Part shown: positions 1 to 5,551 of the stretch, in pieces
How the letters are laid out: every line of letters begins with the position of its first letter
Position numbering within the stretch: position 1 is the stretch's first letter
From: a virus
Length of the DNA stretch: 25,671 nucleotides
Direction: 5' to 3' (one strand)
IMG/VR virus record: IMGVR_UViG_3300032086_000522
Coordinates: 1-25,671 of that record
Program-made: the position numbers and the translations under genes
The notes under the pieces: model-generated
What the model saw: the letters and a program-made list of their open reading frames with translations, nothing else
Database searches by the model: none
Told to the model about the DNA's origin: nothing

Positions 1-7
1 TTGTCAT
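1..7 (-). CDS. 43: DNA polymerase gp43, first codons only (partial)
   Basis: Only ATG-ACA-A is inside the window, so the protein itself cannot be seen. The start is marked by an exact AGGAGG Shine-Dalgarno at 17-22, 9 nt before the ATG, the strongest ribosome site in the window. The identity is inferred from synteny: in T4 and its marine relatives regA is followed directly by gene 43, the replicative DNA polymerase. A late promoter at 95-102 and two leader hairpins lie between regA and this start. It could be another gene if the order is rearranged here. Confidence 0.55.
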
Positions 8-16
8 TATTATTGT

Positions 17-22
17 CCTCCT
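17..22 (-). promoter_or_regulatory. Strong Shine-Dalgarno of the gp43 start
   Basis: AGGAGG lies 9 nt upstream of the ATG at 7-5. It is a full anti-SD match, in contrast to most starts in this window, and it fixes the start of the partial gene. Confidence 0.75.
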
Positions 23-42
23 ATTAGGCAGGGTTATTGTTG

Positions 43-63
43 TGAGACCCCGAAGGCATCTCA
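43..63 (-). promoter_or_regulatory. UUCG-tetraloop hairpin in the regA-43 leader
   Basis: On the minus strand, TGAGA pairs with TCTCA and an inner GCC/GGG region closes a C(UUCG)G tetraloop, with one unpaired base in the stem. C(UUCG)G hairpins are characteristic of T4 intercistronic regions. No U-run follows, so it looks more like a leader or processing structure than a terminator. Downstream lies AATAACCC, which resembles the operator loop AAUAACUC bound by T4 gp43. Confidence 0.5.
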
Positions 64-90
64 TTTAAGATAACGTCGTGCTATCTTAAA
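64..90 (-). promoter_or_regulatory. 5'-terminal stem-loop of the gp43 leader
   Basis: This is a perfect 9-bp inverted repeat, TTTAAGATA / TATCTTAAA, with a 9-nt loop. The late promoter at 95-102 would start transcription at about position 89, so this hairpin would form the very 5' end of that mRNA, where a stem could protect it from decay. Confidence 0.5.
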
Positions 91-94
91 AGTT

Positions 95-102
95 TATTTA
101 TA
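95..102 (-). promoter_or_regulatory. T4-type late promoter, overlapping the regA stop codon
   Basis: Exact TATAAATA on the minus strand, the -10 element recognised by gp55-containing RNA polymerase. It overlaps the TAA of regA and points into gene 43. The predicted leader is about 80 nt, with two hairpins and a strong Shine-Dalgarno. Confidence 0.6.
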
Positions 103-520
103 CACTTCTTGTGTTACCAATCGAGTATTTTGACTCTAAATTCCACTCTCTTTTATCTCTGTGAGAAATGATCTTAATGCTTCTCAATGAAGTTTTATCT
201 TCAGCCTTTGATTCATCAACGATATTGAGAAGACCCCAATCTGATAAGAGTGTAGTGATAGTATTTCTGCGATTTAAATCGTCTTGTGTAAAGTTAGAAG
301 GTTTACCATCAAGCATGAATAGTTCCTTAAAATGGACAATGAAATACCTACCTTGCTTATGGAGTATATGACAACTCTGGTAAAGCGTATTGTATTCTTT
401 CTTTGAAGAGACCCCAATTCTTGTGAGAGTTTCCTTAATCTTCAGAAAATCATCTGGCTCTGAAAGAAGAACTTCGAGCATATCATCAGGTGTCCATTTT
501 ATAATAGTATCATCATTCAT
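98..520 (-). CDS. regA: RegA translational repressor
   Basis: RegA is the T4 RNA-binding protein that represses early mRNAs by covering their start regions. From residue 14 the protein follows the RegA pattern: MLEVLLSEPDDFLKIKETL, then the near-invariant YQSCHIL, then YFIVHFKELF-LDG, then LLSDWGLLNIV, ending with W-LE-KYSIGN. It is 140 aa against 122 in T4. The excess is mostly a 13-residue N-terminal extension and a few C-terminal residues. The internal Met14 (ATG at 481) lines up with the T4 RegA start, so initiation at 481 is a real alternative. The ATG at 520 lies 5 nt after a late promoter, which would make that mRNA leaderless. The gene sits between the thioredoxin gene and gene 43, as in the T4 62-regA-43 order. 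Confidence 0.93.
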   Translation of the reverse strand: MNDDTIIKWTPDDMLEVLLSEPDDFLKIKETLTRIGVSSKKEYNTLYQSCHILHKQGRYFIVHFKELFMLDGKPSNFTQDDLNRRNTITTLLSDWGLLNIVDESKAEDKTSLRSIKIISHRDKREWNLESKYSIGNTRSV

Positions 521-525
521 ACTAT

Positions 526-533
526 TATTTATA
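526..533 (-). promoter_or_regulatory. T4-type late promoter of regA
   Basis: Exact TATAAATA, followed by ATAGT and then the ATG at 520. With T4 late-promoter geometry (+1 is the sixth base after the octamer) transcription starts on the A of the ATG. If translation instead begins at Met14 (481), the leader would be 39 nt. Confidence 0.7.
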
Positions 534-538
534 AAAAT

Positions 539-784
539 TTAACTTTCCAAAAGTTTCATTATATCATCGTTATTCTGAAGTCCTTTAAGTCTTCCGAGTT
601 CCTTTCCTTCTTCATTAATCTTAATTAAGGTGGGTACAGCACGTACATCATATTGCTTACACATATCTGAATCGGTATCAATATTGATTTTCTCAACTTC
701 CATGTTAAGATCCATTAAATCCAAGATGTGATCCATAGCTCTGCATGGCCCACACCAACTTGCTTCAAACTTTAATAATTTCAT
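539..784 (-). CDS. Thioredoxin-like thiol-disulfide oxidoreductase
   Basis: Small thioredoxin-fold protein of 81 aa from the ATG at 784. It has the active site W-C-G-P-C (residues 10-14) after a first beta strand, and the cis-proline loop A-V-P-T-L. The order beta-CGPC-helix, then the D-V-R-A-V-P-T region and a C-terminal helix, is that of minimal phage and archaeal thioredoxins. There is no signal peptide, so it acts in the cytoplasm, plausibly as an electron donor for nucleotide reduction. The chosen ATG overlaps the thyX stop as TAATG, implying translational coupling. An in-frame ATG at 793 would add M-E-I. The link to ThyX and nucleotide metabolism is inferred from context. Confidence 0.88.
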   Translation of the reverse strand: MKLLKFEASWCGPCRAMDHILDLMDLNMEVEKINIDTDSDMCKQYDVRAVPTLIKINEEGKELGRLKGLQNNDDIMKLLES

Positions 785-1425
785 TATTTCCATTCTAATG
801 CTTCAGCGACAACAGGGAATTGTTCAATAAAGATATCCCTGCATCCTTCGGCAATAATTCTGTGTTCTTTTTGTGTGTCTTGTTGTGTTCTTAGATCAAT
901 ATAGTGAACCCAAGAACGTAAAGTGCCTGCCATATACATTGTTGTTTCAGTGCAAAGTGGAAGAACCATTCGAGCGCATTCCTTTGCTACACCTTCGTTA
1001 ATCAAATCATTATAGAGTTCTAGATTCTTTTCCATAATGGAATTGATCAGAAACTCATTGGTGTGTTTCAATTCAAAGGGTTCATCACCGACCTGGCGAT
1101 TTGTCTTACCCTGTTTTCGATATTCAATAGGTGTTAGGGTAGTTGATTCACTATAACGTTGGCTAAACTCTTGAAAAGAGAATGACCTATGACGTAGAAT
1201 TTGTGCTGCGATTGCTCGACTTGTTTTCAATTCCAATGTCATTGATACCATCTCTAGAGGTGACCAATGTTTATGTTTAATCAGATACCTCAATAGCCTT
1301 GGTGCTGTCTCTGTATTCATCTGATTCGATGGGTTAGAGACTCGAGCACAATATGCTACAAGATCTTCTGCATTTTCAACACCCTCAACTGCGGGCTTAG
1401 ATACTGATATTAATTTAATTGACAT
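784..1425 (-). CDS. thyX: Flavin-dependent thymidylate synthase ThyX
   Basis: Makes dTMP from dUMP using methylenetetrahydrofolate, FAD and NADPH. The 213-aa length is normal for ThyX. The signature RHR-x7-S is present (R78-H79-R80 to S88), continuing Q-R-Y, and is preceded by the family-typical H-W-S-P-L-E and S-R-A-I-A-A-Q-I-L. The C-terminal half has an R-x-V-LP segment (ARMVLPLCTET) and the L-R-S-W-V-H-Y-I-D-L-R region expected around the nucleotide and flavin sites. It starts 2 nt after the gp62 stop and overlaps the thioredoxin start. T4 encodes the unrelated ThyA-type enzyme; ThyX is the usual choice in marine T4-like phages. Its place inside the clamp loader-regA operon is a departure from T4. 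Confidence 0.96.
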   Translation of the reverse strand: MSIKLISVSKPAVEGVENAEDLVAYCARVSNPSNQMNTETAPRLLRYLIKHKHWSPLEMVSMTLELKTSRAIAAQILRHRSFSFQEFSQRYSESTTLTPIEYRKQGKTNRQVGDEPFELKHTNEFLINSIMEKNLELYNDLINEGVAKECARMVLPLCTETTMYMAGTLRSWVHYIDLRTQQDTQKEHRIIAEGCRDIFIEQFPVVAEALEWK

Positions 1426-1427
1426 AA

Positions 1428-1835
1428 TTATTTTGTTCCACCTTTATCCATAAACTTTCGAAGTTTCTTCATGTCTATAAGATCATAAACCTCTTCGGCT
1501 CTTTCACGATTGATACAATATGCTTCTTTAATGAGTTCGATGTCTTTACTATCCTTTTCCTTCTTGTGCCACTTTGAGAATCTGCGTTTCTTTCTCACAC
1601 CATGGTATAAGAAATCATATTGCATCTTCTTGGTAAGTTCGAATCGTTGGTTCATCTCATTTGCCAACATTATTGTATCGACAAAATAAGATAAACCACG
1701 ATTCACCATAAAGGGTGGATACTTGCGATCTACTGAGTCTAGATCAGATGCTTCACCAGAGTTATCTGCCCGAACATCATCAAACAGATAAGCCTTCTTC
1801 TCATTAATTGAATTTAGAAAATCAAACGGAGACAT
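1428..1835 (-). CDS. 62: Clamp loader small subunit gp62
   Basis: Partner of gp44 in the sliding-clamp loader; in T4 one gp62 joins four gp44 subunits. It starts with M-S-P-F-D-F-L-N-S-I-N, followed by a P-P-F-M-V-N-R-G-L-S-Y-F motif and a basic R-K-K-R-R-F-S-K-W segment, all typical of short gp62 proteins. It is 135 aa, shorter than the 187 aa of T4 gp62, as in other marine relatives. No Walker motifs are present, as expected for this subunit. The start overlaps the gp44 stop as TAATG, the coupling known for 44/62. Position between gp44 and the regA region supports the call. Confidence 0.9.
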   Translation of the reverse strand: MSPFDFLNSINEKKAYLFDDVRADNSGEASDLDSVDRKYPPFMVNRGLSYFVDTIMLANEMNQRFELTKKMQYDFLYHGVRKKRRFSKWHKKEKDSKDIELIKEAYCINRERAEEVYDLIDMKKLRKFMDKGGTK

Positions 1836-2776
1836 TACTTGAATTTAGCGGTGCCCATAATCTCTGTGAGACAAGCGACCAAGTTTAGTTCACGGTCTGC
1901 AACGAATGCTGCTTTGTATTGATAATCAGCCAAGATAAGAATCGTTGGTGGAATAGATTGACTATCGAGTATATCGTAAGCATTATCATAGATTCTACGA
2001 AAAACAACAGAAGAATCGATGTCGGAATTTGCTGCTGCCCAGGCTCGCATCTGACGGAAATCTTTTTCTTTTAGATGTTTCACCAACTCTTTGATTTCTG
2101 ATTCTCCCGTAGTAACAATCTCGGGTGAGAGTGTACCAGAAGTCGAATATCGCTGACACTCATTGATAACACGGCGCCAGTCTGGTGCATGTTTCATAAT
2201 CAGATTAGCGATTGCTTGATTGTTGAATTCAACACCCTGTTCCTTCAGAATGAACTGCAGACGTTTCATAAATGTCGCGGCCAGCTTGGGATCATTGATT
2301 TTCACTTCATTGAAATCGATTACTGTGCATCGAGAATGAAGTGGTTCAATAATACGATTCTTGAAATTACAAGTAAGAACGAATCGGCAATTAGCGGAGA
2401 ACTCTTCGATGAATCCACGAAGGGCGGGTTGAGTTGATTGCGCATTGAGATAATCAGCTTCGTCTAAAATGATAACTTTATACTTCTTAGACATATCAAG
2501 TGTCATAGAAGAAGCAAATTGTTTGATCTTGTTTCGAAGCGTATCAATACCACTTTCTTCAGAAGCATTGATTAATAAGCAATCAAGGTCGAGCTCATTA
2601 CACAATGCTCGGGCGATAGTAGTCTTTCCTGTACCAGCTGGCCCAGCAAGAATAATATTTGGAATATCGTCATTCTTAACGAATTCCGCAAAGGTCTTTT
2701 TCAATTTTTGTGGTAGAACACAGTCCTCAATCTTTTGAGGTCTGTACTTCTCCACCCATAATAAATTTTCTTTCAT
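1835..2776 (-). CDS. 44: Clamp loader large subunit gp44 (AAA+ ATPase)
   Basis: ATPase that opens the gp45 clamp and loads it at primer-template junctions. Visible motifs: N-terminal W-V-E-K-Y-R-P, Walker A GPAGTGKT (45-52), Walker B with DEAD (105-108), and the clamp-loader SRC motif (148-150) that carries the arginine finger. The C-terminal part is the helical domain with W-R-R-V-I-N-E. The 313 aa length is close to the 319 of T4. The gene has its own early promoter and sits 42 nt after the terminator of the preceding gene. The ATG lies 6 nt after the -10 box, so its mRNA should have almost no leader. gp62 follows with a TAATG overlap. Confidence 0.96.
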   Translation of the reverse strand: MKENLLWVEKYRPQKIEDCVLPQKLKKTFAEFVKNDDIPNIILAGPAGTGKTTIARALCNELDLDCLLINASEESGIDTLRNKIKQFASSMTLDMSKKYKVIILDEADYLNAQSTQPALRGFIEEFSANCRFVLTCNFKNRIIEPLHSRCTVIDFNEVKINDPKLAATFMKRLQFILKEQGVEFNNQAIANLIMKHAPDWRRVINECQRYSTSGTLSPEIVTTGESEIKELVKHLKEKDFRQMRAWAAANSDIDSSVVFRRIYDNAYDILDSQSIPPTILILADYQYKAAFVADRELNLVACLTEIMGTAKFK

Positions 2777-2782
2777 TCAGTA

Positions 2783-2811
2783 ATGATATAATAATAAGTT
2801 TAAAAGGTCAA
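2783..2811 (-). promoter_or_regulatory. Sigma70-type early promoter of gp44
   Basis: TTGACC at 2811-2806, a 17-nt spacer and TATCAT at 2788-2783. Only 6 nt separate the -10 box from the ATG at 2776, placing the predicted +1 on or next to the start codon. The -35 box lies immediately after the T-rich tail of the terminator at 2811-2845. Confidence 0.65.
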
Positions 2812-2845
2812 GAGAAAGATGGTGGGCACATAAGCACCCACCATC
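2811..2845 (-). terminator. Rho-independent terminator after the 72-aa gene
   Basis: A 12-bp stem, GATGGTGGGTGC / GTGCCCACCATC (two G-T wobbles), closes a TTAT loop at 2818-2845. It is followed by TTTCTCT and begins 6 nt after the stop of the 72-aa gene. It separates that gene from the gp44 promoter. Confidence 0.75.
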
Positions 2846-2851
2846 AATAAC

Positions 2852-3070
2852 TTAACTATTTGTTTCTTCTTCAGGTTCTGACTCTGTTTCATCGGCGGGC
2901 TTATTTGCCTCGATGAAGTCGGCGAGTCGACCTCGGAGAATACCAACATCCTTCAATTCGGCGCCTTCAAATGCGCCTCGTTTCGAACAGATGTCGATAA
3001 GTTTAACTACCATAATAAAATCACCTAATGTGATCTCTGGTTGTGCTTGTGTTTCTACTTCTTCACTCAT
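2852..3070 (-). CDS. Small acidic protein between gp45 and gp44 (unknown)
   Basis: A 72-aa protein of unknown function. It has an acidic, disordered-looking N-terminus (M-S-E-E-V-E), a compact predicted helical core around V-V-K-L-I-D-I-C-S-K-R-G-A-F-E-G-A-E-L, and an acidic tail rich in E. Proteins with this K-R-G-A-F core occur next to gp45 in other T4-like marine phages as far as I recall; no function is assigned. It has its own late promoter (6 nt before the ATG) and its own terminator (6 nt after the stop), so it can be made from a monocistronic, essentially leaderless late mRNA. Its position between clamp and clamp loader suggests a replication or late-transcription accessory, but this is inference. 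Confidence 0.75.
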   Translation of the reverse strand: MSEEVETQAQPEITLGDFIMVVKLIDICSKRGAFEGAELKDVGILRGRLADFIEANKPADETESEPEEETNS

Positions 3071-3076
3071 AACTTA

Positions 3077-3084
3077 TATTTATA
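3077..3084 (-). promoter_or_regulatory. T4-type late promoter of the 72-aa gene
   Basis: Exact TATAAATA directly after the gp45 stop codon (3087-3085). A 6-nt TAAGTT separates it from the ATG at 3070, so the mRNA has a leader of 0-1 nt. Confidence 0.72.
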
Positions 3085-3765
3085 CTAGGATTTACTTGTT
3101 TTTTCAAGAGCGATATAATAATTCGCATCTGCGCCTTCCCACTTAGAAATGAGTTGGCTTGAAATGTTTACACGATATCCACCAGGTAGGAGCTTCAAGT
3201 TGGAGATCAAGAATCGAAAATCGACTCGAGAACTAAAGTCTTTGTCATATGCTTCTGACATTCCTTTAGCAACAGTGAGAGAATATGTATTCGCACTACT
3301 ATTGTTTGGATCGATTACTCGTGCTACACACTCGTCACCTTCAATAACAATCGAAAGAACAGACTGCCCAAGTGTCGTTGCCGCACGACGAATGTTGTTG
3401 ATATCACTTTCAGAAAGCGACACACTCAAATCAGCTGAAGGCATATTGATATCTTTTTCTTTCTTAGTAAGAATCTCAGTGTCAGCGAAATGATACTTCA
3501 CTTTTGCGCCATCGGGCCCTTTGATAGTAACAAAGCTATCGGAAAACTCAAGCTCTGGTTCACTAATCAGTGAAAGCGCACCGATGAATTCATTCAAGTT
3601 ATAGATGCCAAACTCGCGATCAAATGTTTCGGAAACATTTGCTTCGGCCGCGATGGTCTTAGCATCTGCCAATGTAGAAATAGTCGAGCCTGGCTTGACT
3701 ACGAGGTTAGGTTGGATAGCGCTGAAATTCTTCAGCACGTTGATTGTTTCTTTACTTAGTTTCAT
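3085..3765 (-). CDS. 45: Sliding clamp gp45
   Basis: Trimeric processivity clamp for gp43; in the T4 family it is also the mobile activator of gp55-dependent late transcription. The 226 aa match the 228 of T4. Typical family segments are the start M-K-L-S-K-E-T-I-N-V-L-K-N-F, the R-E-F-G-I-Y-N-L-N-E-F stretch, the central Y-H-F-A-D region and the C-terminal Y-R-V-N-I-S. The start overlaps the end of the upstream DUF5664 gene by 14 nt, so it is probably translated from the same mRNA. A late promoter for the next gene lies just past its stop. The late sigma gp55 in this window carries a C-terminal motif that could bind this clamp. Confidence 0.94.
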   Translation of the reverse strand: MKLSKETINVLKNFSAIQPNLVVKPGSTISTLADAKTIAAEANVSETFDREFGIYNLNEFIGALSLISEPELEFSDSFVTIKGPDGAKVKYHFADTEILTKKEKDINMPSADLSVSLSESDINNIRRAATTLGQSVLSIVIEGDECVARVIDPNNSSANTYSLTVAKGMSEAYDKDFSSRVDFRFLISNLKLLPGGYRVNISSQLISKWEGADANYYIALEKTSKS

Positions 3766-4135
3766 TATTTACTACTATATCAGAATTGAGCTCACTTTCA
3801 AGATAAAAAAGCAAGCAGGCGATAGAATGTGCAATATGGTGATAACCAGACTCGGGGTCTTGAATCTCGCCACGTTTAATGGCCCATGCATGTCGTTGAG
3901 ATGCATCGAAGTATCGATTTTTTAAATTGTCAAGTTTTCTCCAATTATCGCGATCGTATTTATTCGCACCAAATGTGAGAACCTTAACTACTTCCTCAAG
4001 TGCATAGGAAGGAAGTAATCCATATTCTGGTTTACCTCCATCGTATTTAATACCTTCACTAGATTTGACACCAATACTTTCTTCGTATCGTTGTTTCCAG
4101 TATTCGTTGGGTTTAGGTTGTTCTGTTGGATTCAT
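3752..4135 (-). CDS. DUF5664 / MazG-like nucleotide (pyro)phosphohydrolase
   Basis: A 127-aa protein from the ATG at 4135. It shows the pattern of the phage family annotated as dATP/dGTP diphosphohydrolase (DUF5664): K-Y-D-G-G-K-P-E-Y-G-L-L-P, then A-L-E-E-V-V-K-V-L-T-F-G-A-N-K-Y, N-W-R-K, R-H-A-W-A-I-K-R-G-E, D-P-E-S-G-Y-H-H-I-A-H. The E-E-V and H-H-I-A-H segments resemble the metal-binding helices of all-alpha NTP pyrophosphatases. It probably shapes dNTP pools beside ThyX; substrate unproven. A longer reading frame from a TTG at 4165 exists, but that codon lies in a hairpin and adds residues unlike the family. The 3' end overlaps gp45. No good ribosome site is visible. Confidence 0.72.
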   Translation of the reverse strand: MNPTEQPKPNEYWKQRYEESIGVKSSEGIKYDGGKPEYGLLPSYALEEVVKVLTFGANKYDRDNWRKLDNLKNRYFDASQRHAWAIKRGEIQDPESGYHHIAHSIACLLFYLESELNSDIVVNNETK

Positions 4136-4146
4136 AAATTTATAGT

Positions 4147-4178
4147 GAGGTGGTGCCCCGACCAAAGGACACCACCTC
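4147..4178 (-). terminator. Strong hairpin between cobS-like gene and DUF5664 gene
   Basis: A 13-bp stem, GAGGTGGTGTCCT / GGGGCACCACCTC (with G-T pairs near the loop), and a 6-nt loop. It starts 20 nt after the cobS-like stop. The bases that follow (ACTATAAATTT) are AU-rich but hold no clean U-run, so it may be a partial terminator or a processing and stability hairpin that lowers expression of DUF5664 and gp45 from the upstream promoter. Confidence 0.55.
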
Positions 4179-4197
4179 GATTGATTGAGTATGACTA

Positions 4198-5406
4198 TTA
4201 AAACGGGGACGGTTCAGCTGATTCAGCTACCGTTTCCGTTGTATTTTCACTTCGATTAATAAGCTCTTCCATTGTTGGAGTTGACTCATCAATCTTCGTG
4301 TAAAGATCGATAAATGCAGTCTTCGTTTCGGAGTCGAATCGATTCGTGCAGAGTTCAATCGCCTTAGTGCGATCCTTAAAGATTGAAAAGGTCTTCACGA
4401 TGTGGCACAGTCGGCGAGTCGAAATCACATCGTCGATTGCTTCATCGGCGAAGGTCTTTCGAATAACTGTTGACCAGGCGATCAGCTTCTCAAGAAAGGT
4501 GTCATCGTTCACCTCGAACTTCTCAGCATGCTTCTTGAGAATGTTCATCTCAACCCGAGGGGCGGCATAAGGCTGATCGATCGTCGCCACGAATCGCTCG
4601 AGGAAAGCATCATCAATAATTGAAGCGGCAGAGTACCGACCATCTTCAGAGCCTCGACCATTGGTGTTGGCTGTGGCAATCACGTTGAATCCATCAGCGG
4701 GGACAACCATTTGACCAGTCTTTTTCAGAAGAACAGGCTTACCCTCAAGAATACCTTGGAGGCACATAATCTTATTGGTAGCACGGTCGATCTCGTCGAT
4801 CAGAAGAATTGCGCCATGTTCCATAGCCTTAATAACAGGCCCCTTTTGGAAAACGGTCTCACCGTTAATCAGTCGGAAACCGCCAATCAGATCGTCTTCG
4901 TCAGTTTCAGGTGAAATCTGTACCCGTACATATTCCCGTTTGGCCTTCGCACAGGCCTGTTCGACCATGAAGGTCTTTCCGTTACCTGACATACCAGAGA
5001 TGTAAAGTGGAAAGAAGTGCTTGGACATAATCACATCAAACACAGTCTTGTACTCACCCCACTTGACATAAGTCTTGTCAACGGTGGGAACATAAACCTC
5101 GTCATCAGTCACAGAGGAAACCGACATCGCATTATTGAATCGAGCAGGAGCAGGAGCTGGTGTCACTGCGACGGGAGCGACGACAGGAGTAGCTTCTCCC
5201 GTGATGTTTGGAAAGTGATATTTACCTCGAGTGTCTGTAGGTGTAAAGAGCTCACGAACCGTTCGGTAAACGAGCCCTTCACTATAACCGGCCGAGACGC
5301 CAGCTGCAATAATATCTTTCATACGAACCATCGTGCTCAAGGTCGGTTTACCGAGCTCGGAGTGAATGGTCGTGATTTGGTCGTTATTTAATAGTTTTTT
5401 AGCCAT
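4198..5406 (-). CDS. cobS: CobS/MoxR-like AAA+ ATPase
   Basis: A 402-aa AAA+ ATPase. Residues 1-66 form a small helical domain. A Pro/Ala-rich linker follows (about 72-90). The AAA+ core has Walker A GMSGNGKT (138-145), Walker B I-L-L-I-D-E-I-D (200-207), sensor A-T-A-N-T-N-G (244-250) and an F-L-E-R-F arginine-finger segment (269-272). The segment D-E-D-D-L-I-G-G-F is typical of CobS/MoxR proteins. In bacteria CobS drives cobalt insertion into cobalamin with CobN and CobT; MoxR ATPases work with VWA partners as remodelling machines. Here the VWA partner is the next gene upstream, and both share a promoter module. No CobN is present in the window, so a B12 role is unproven. Confidence 0.87.
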   Translation of the reverse strand: MAKKLLNNDQITTIHSELGKPTLSTMVRMKDIIAAGVSAGYSEGLVYRTVRELFTPTDTRGKYHFPNITGEATPVVAPVAVTPAPAPARFNNAMSVSSVTDDEVYVPTVDKTYVKWGEYKTVFDVIMSKHFFPLYISGMSGNGKTFMVEQACAKAKREYVRVQISPETDEDDLIGGFRLINGETVFQKGPVIKAMEHGAILLIDEIDRATNKIMCLQGILEGKPVLLKKTGQMVVPADGFNVIATANTNGRGSEDGRYSAASIIDDAFLERFVATIDQPYAAPRVEMNILKKHAEKFEVNDDTFLEKLIAWSTVIRKTFADEAIDDVISTRRLCHIVKTFSIFKDRTKAIELCTNRFDSETKTAFIDLYTKIDESTPTMEELINRSENTTETVAESAEPSPF

Positions 5407-5437
5407 AATAATTTGTCTTTCTCAATCTTATAATAAT

Positions 5438-5466
5438 ATTATACCATAAATTACTGAATCTGTAAA
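5438..5466 (-). promoter_or_regulatory. Early promoter, module copy A (cobS-like gene)
   Basis: TTTACA at 5466-5461, 17-nt spacer, TATAAT at 5443-5438. The downstream bases ATTATTATAAGATTGAGA are shared with copy B. TATAAT-ATT-ATTATA forms a dyad over the -10 box. The 18-bp element at 5480-5497 lies exactly 13 bp upstream of the -35 box, as in copies B and C. Leader about 25 nt. Confidence 0.82.
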
Positions 5467-5479
5467 CCGTTTTATCTTA

Positions 5480-5497
5480 TTGAATACCAATAACTTA
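5480..5497 (-). repeat. 18-bp upstream element, copy A
   Basis: Promoter-sense reading TAAGTTATTGGTATTCAA. It shares TAAG-N4-TTG-N5-CAA with copies B and C (N4 = any spacing bases). It would occupy roughly -66 to -49, a position suited to an activator or repressor site. Confidence 0.7.
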
Positions 5498-5529
5498 TGA
5501 AAGTATTTTTGTTTTCTTTGAAAAAGTCG

Positions 5530-5547
5530 TAAGTCATTAGTATTCAA
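5530..5547 (+). repeat. 18-bp element, distal copy A' (inverted)
   Basis: TAAGTCATTAGTATTCAA on the plus strand, i.e. inverted relative to copy A and separated from it by 32 bp. It lies 4 nt past the stop codon of the CobT-like gene. Confidence 0.6.
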
Positions 5548-5551
5548 AGGA

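Noticed and set aside
4137-4144. TATAAATT as a late promoter for the DUF5664 gene
   Set aside because: Only 1 nt from the ATG, so transcription would start inside the gene; the last base also departs from TATAAATA.
4136-4165. Longer DUF5664 frame from a TTG at 4165
   Set aside because: The TTG lies inside the 4147-4178 hairpin and the added residues do not fit the family; the ATG at 4135 is better.
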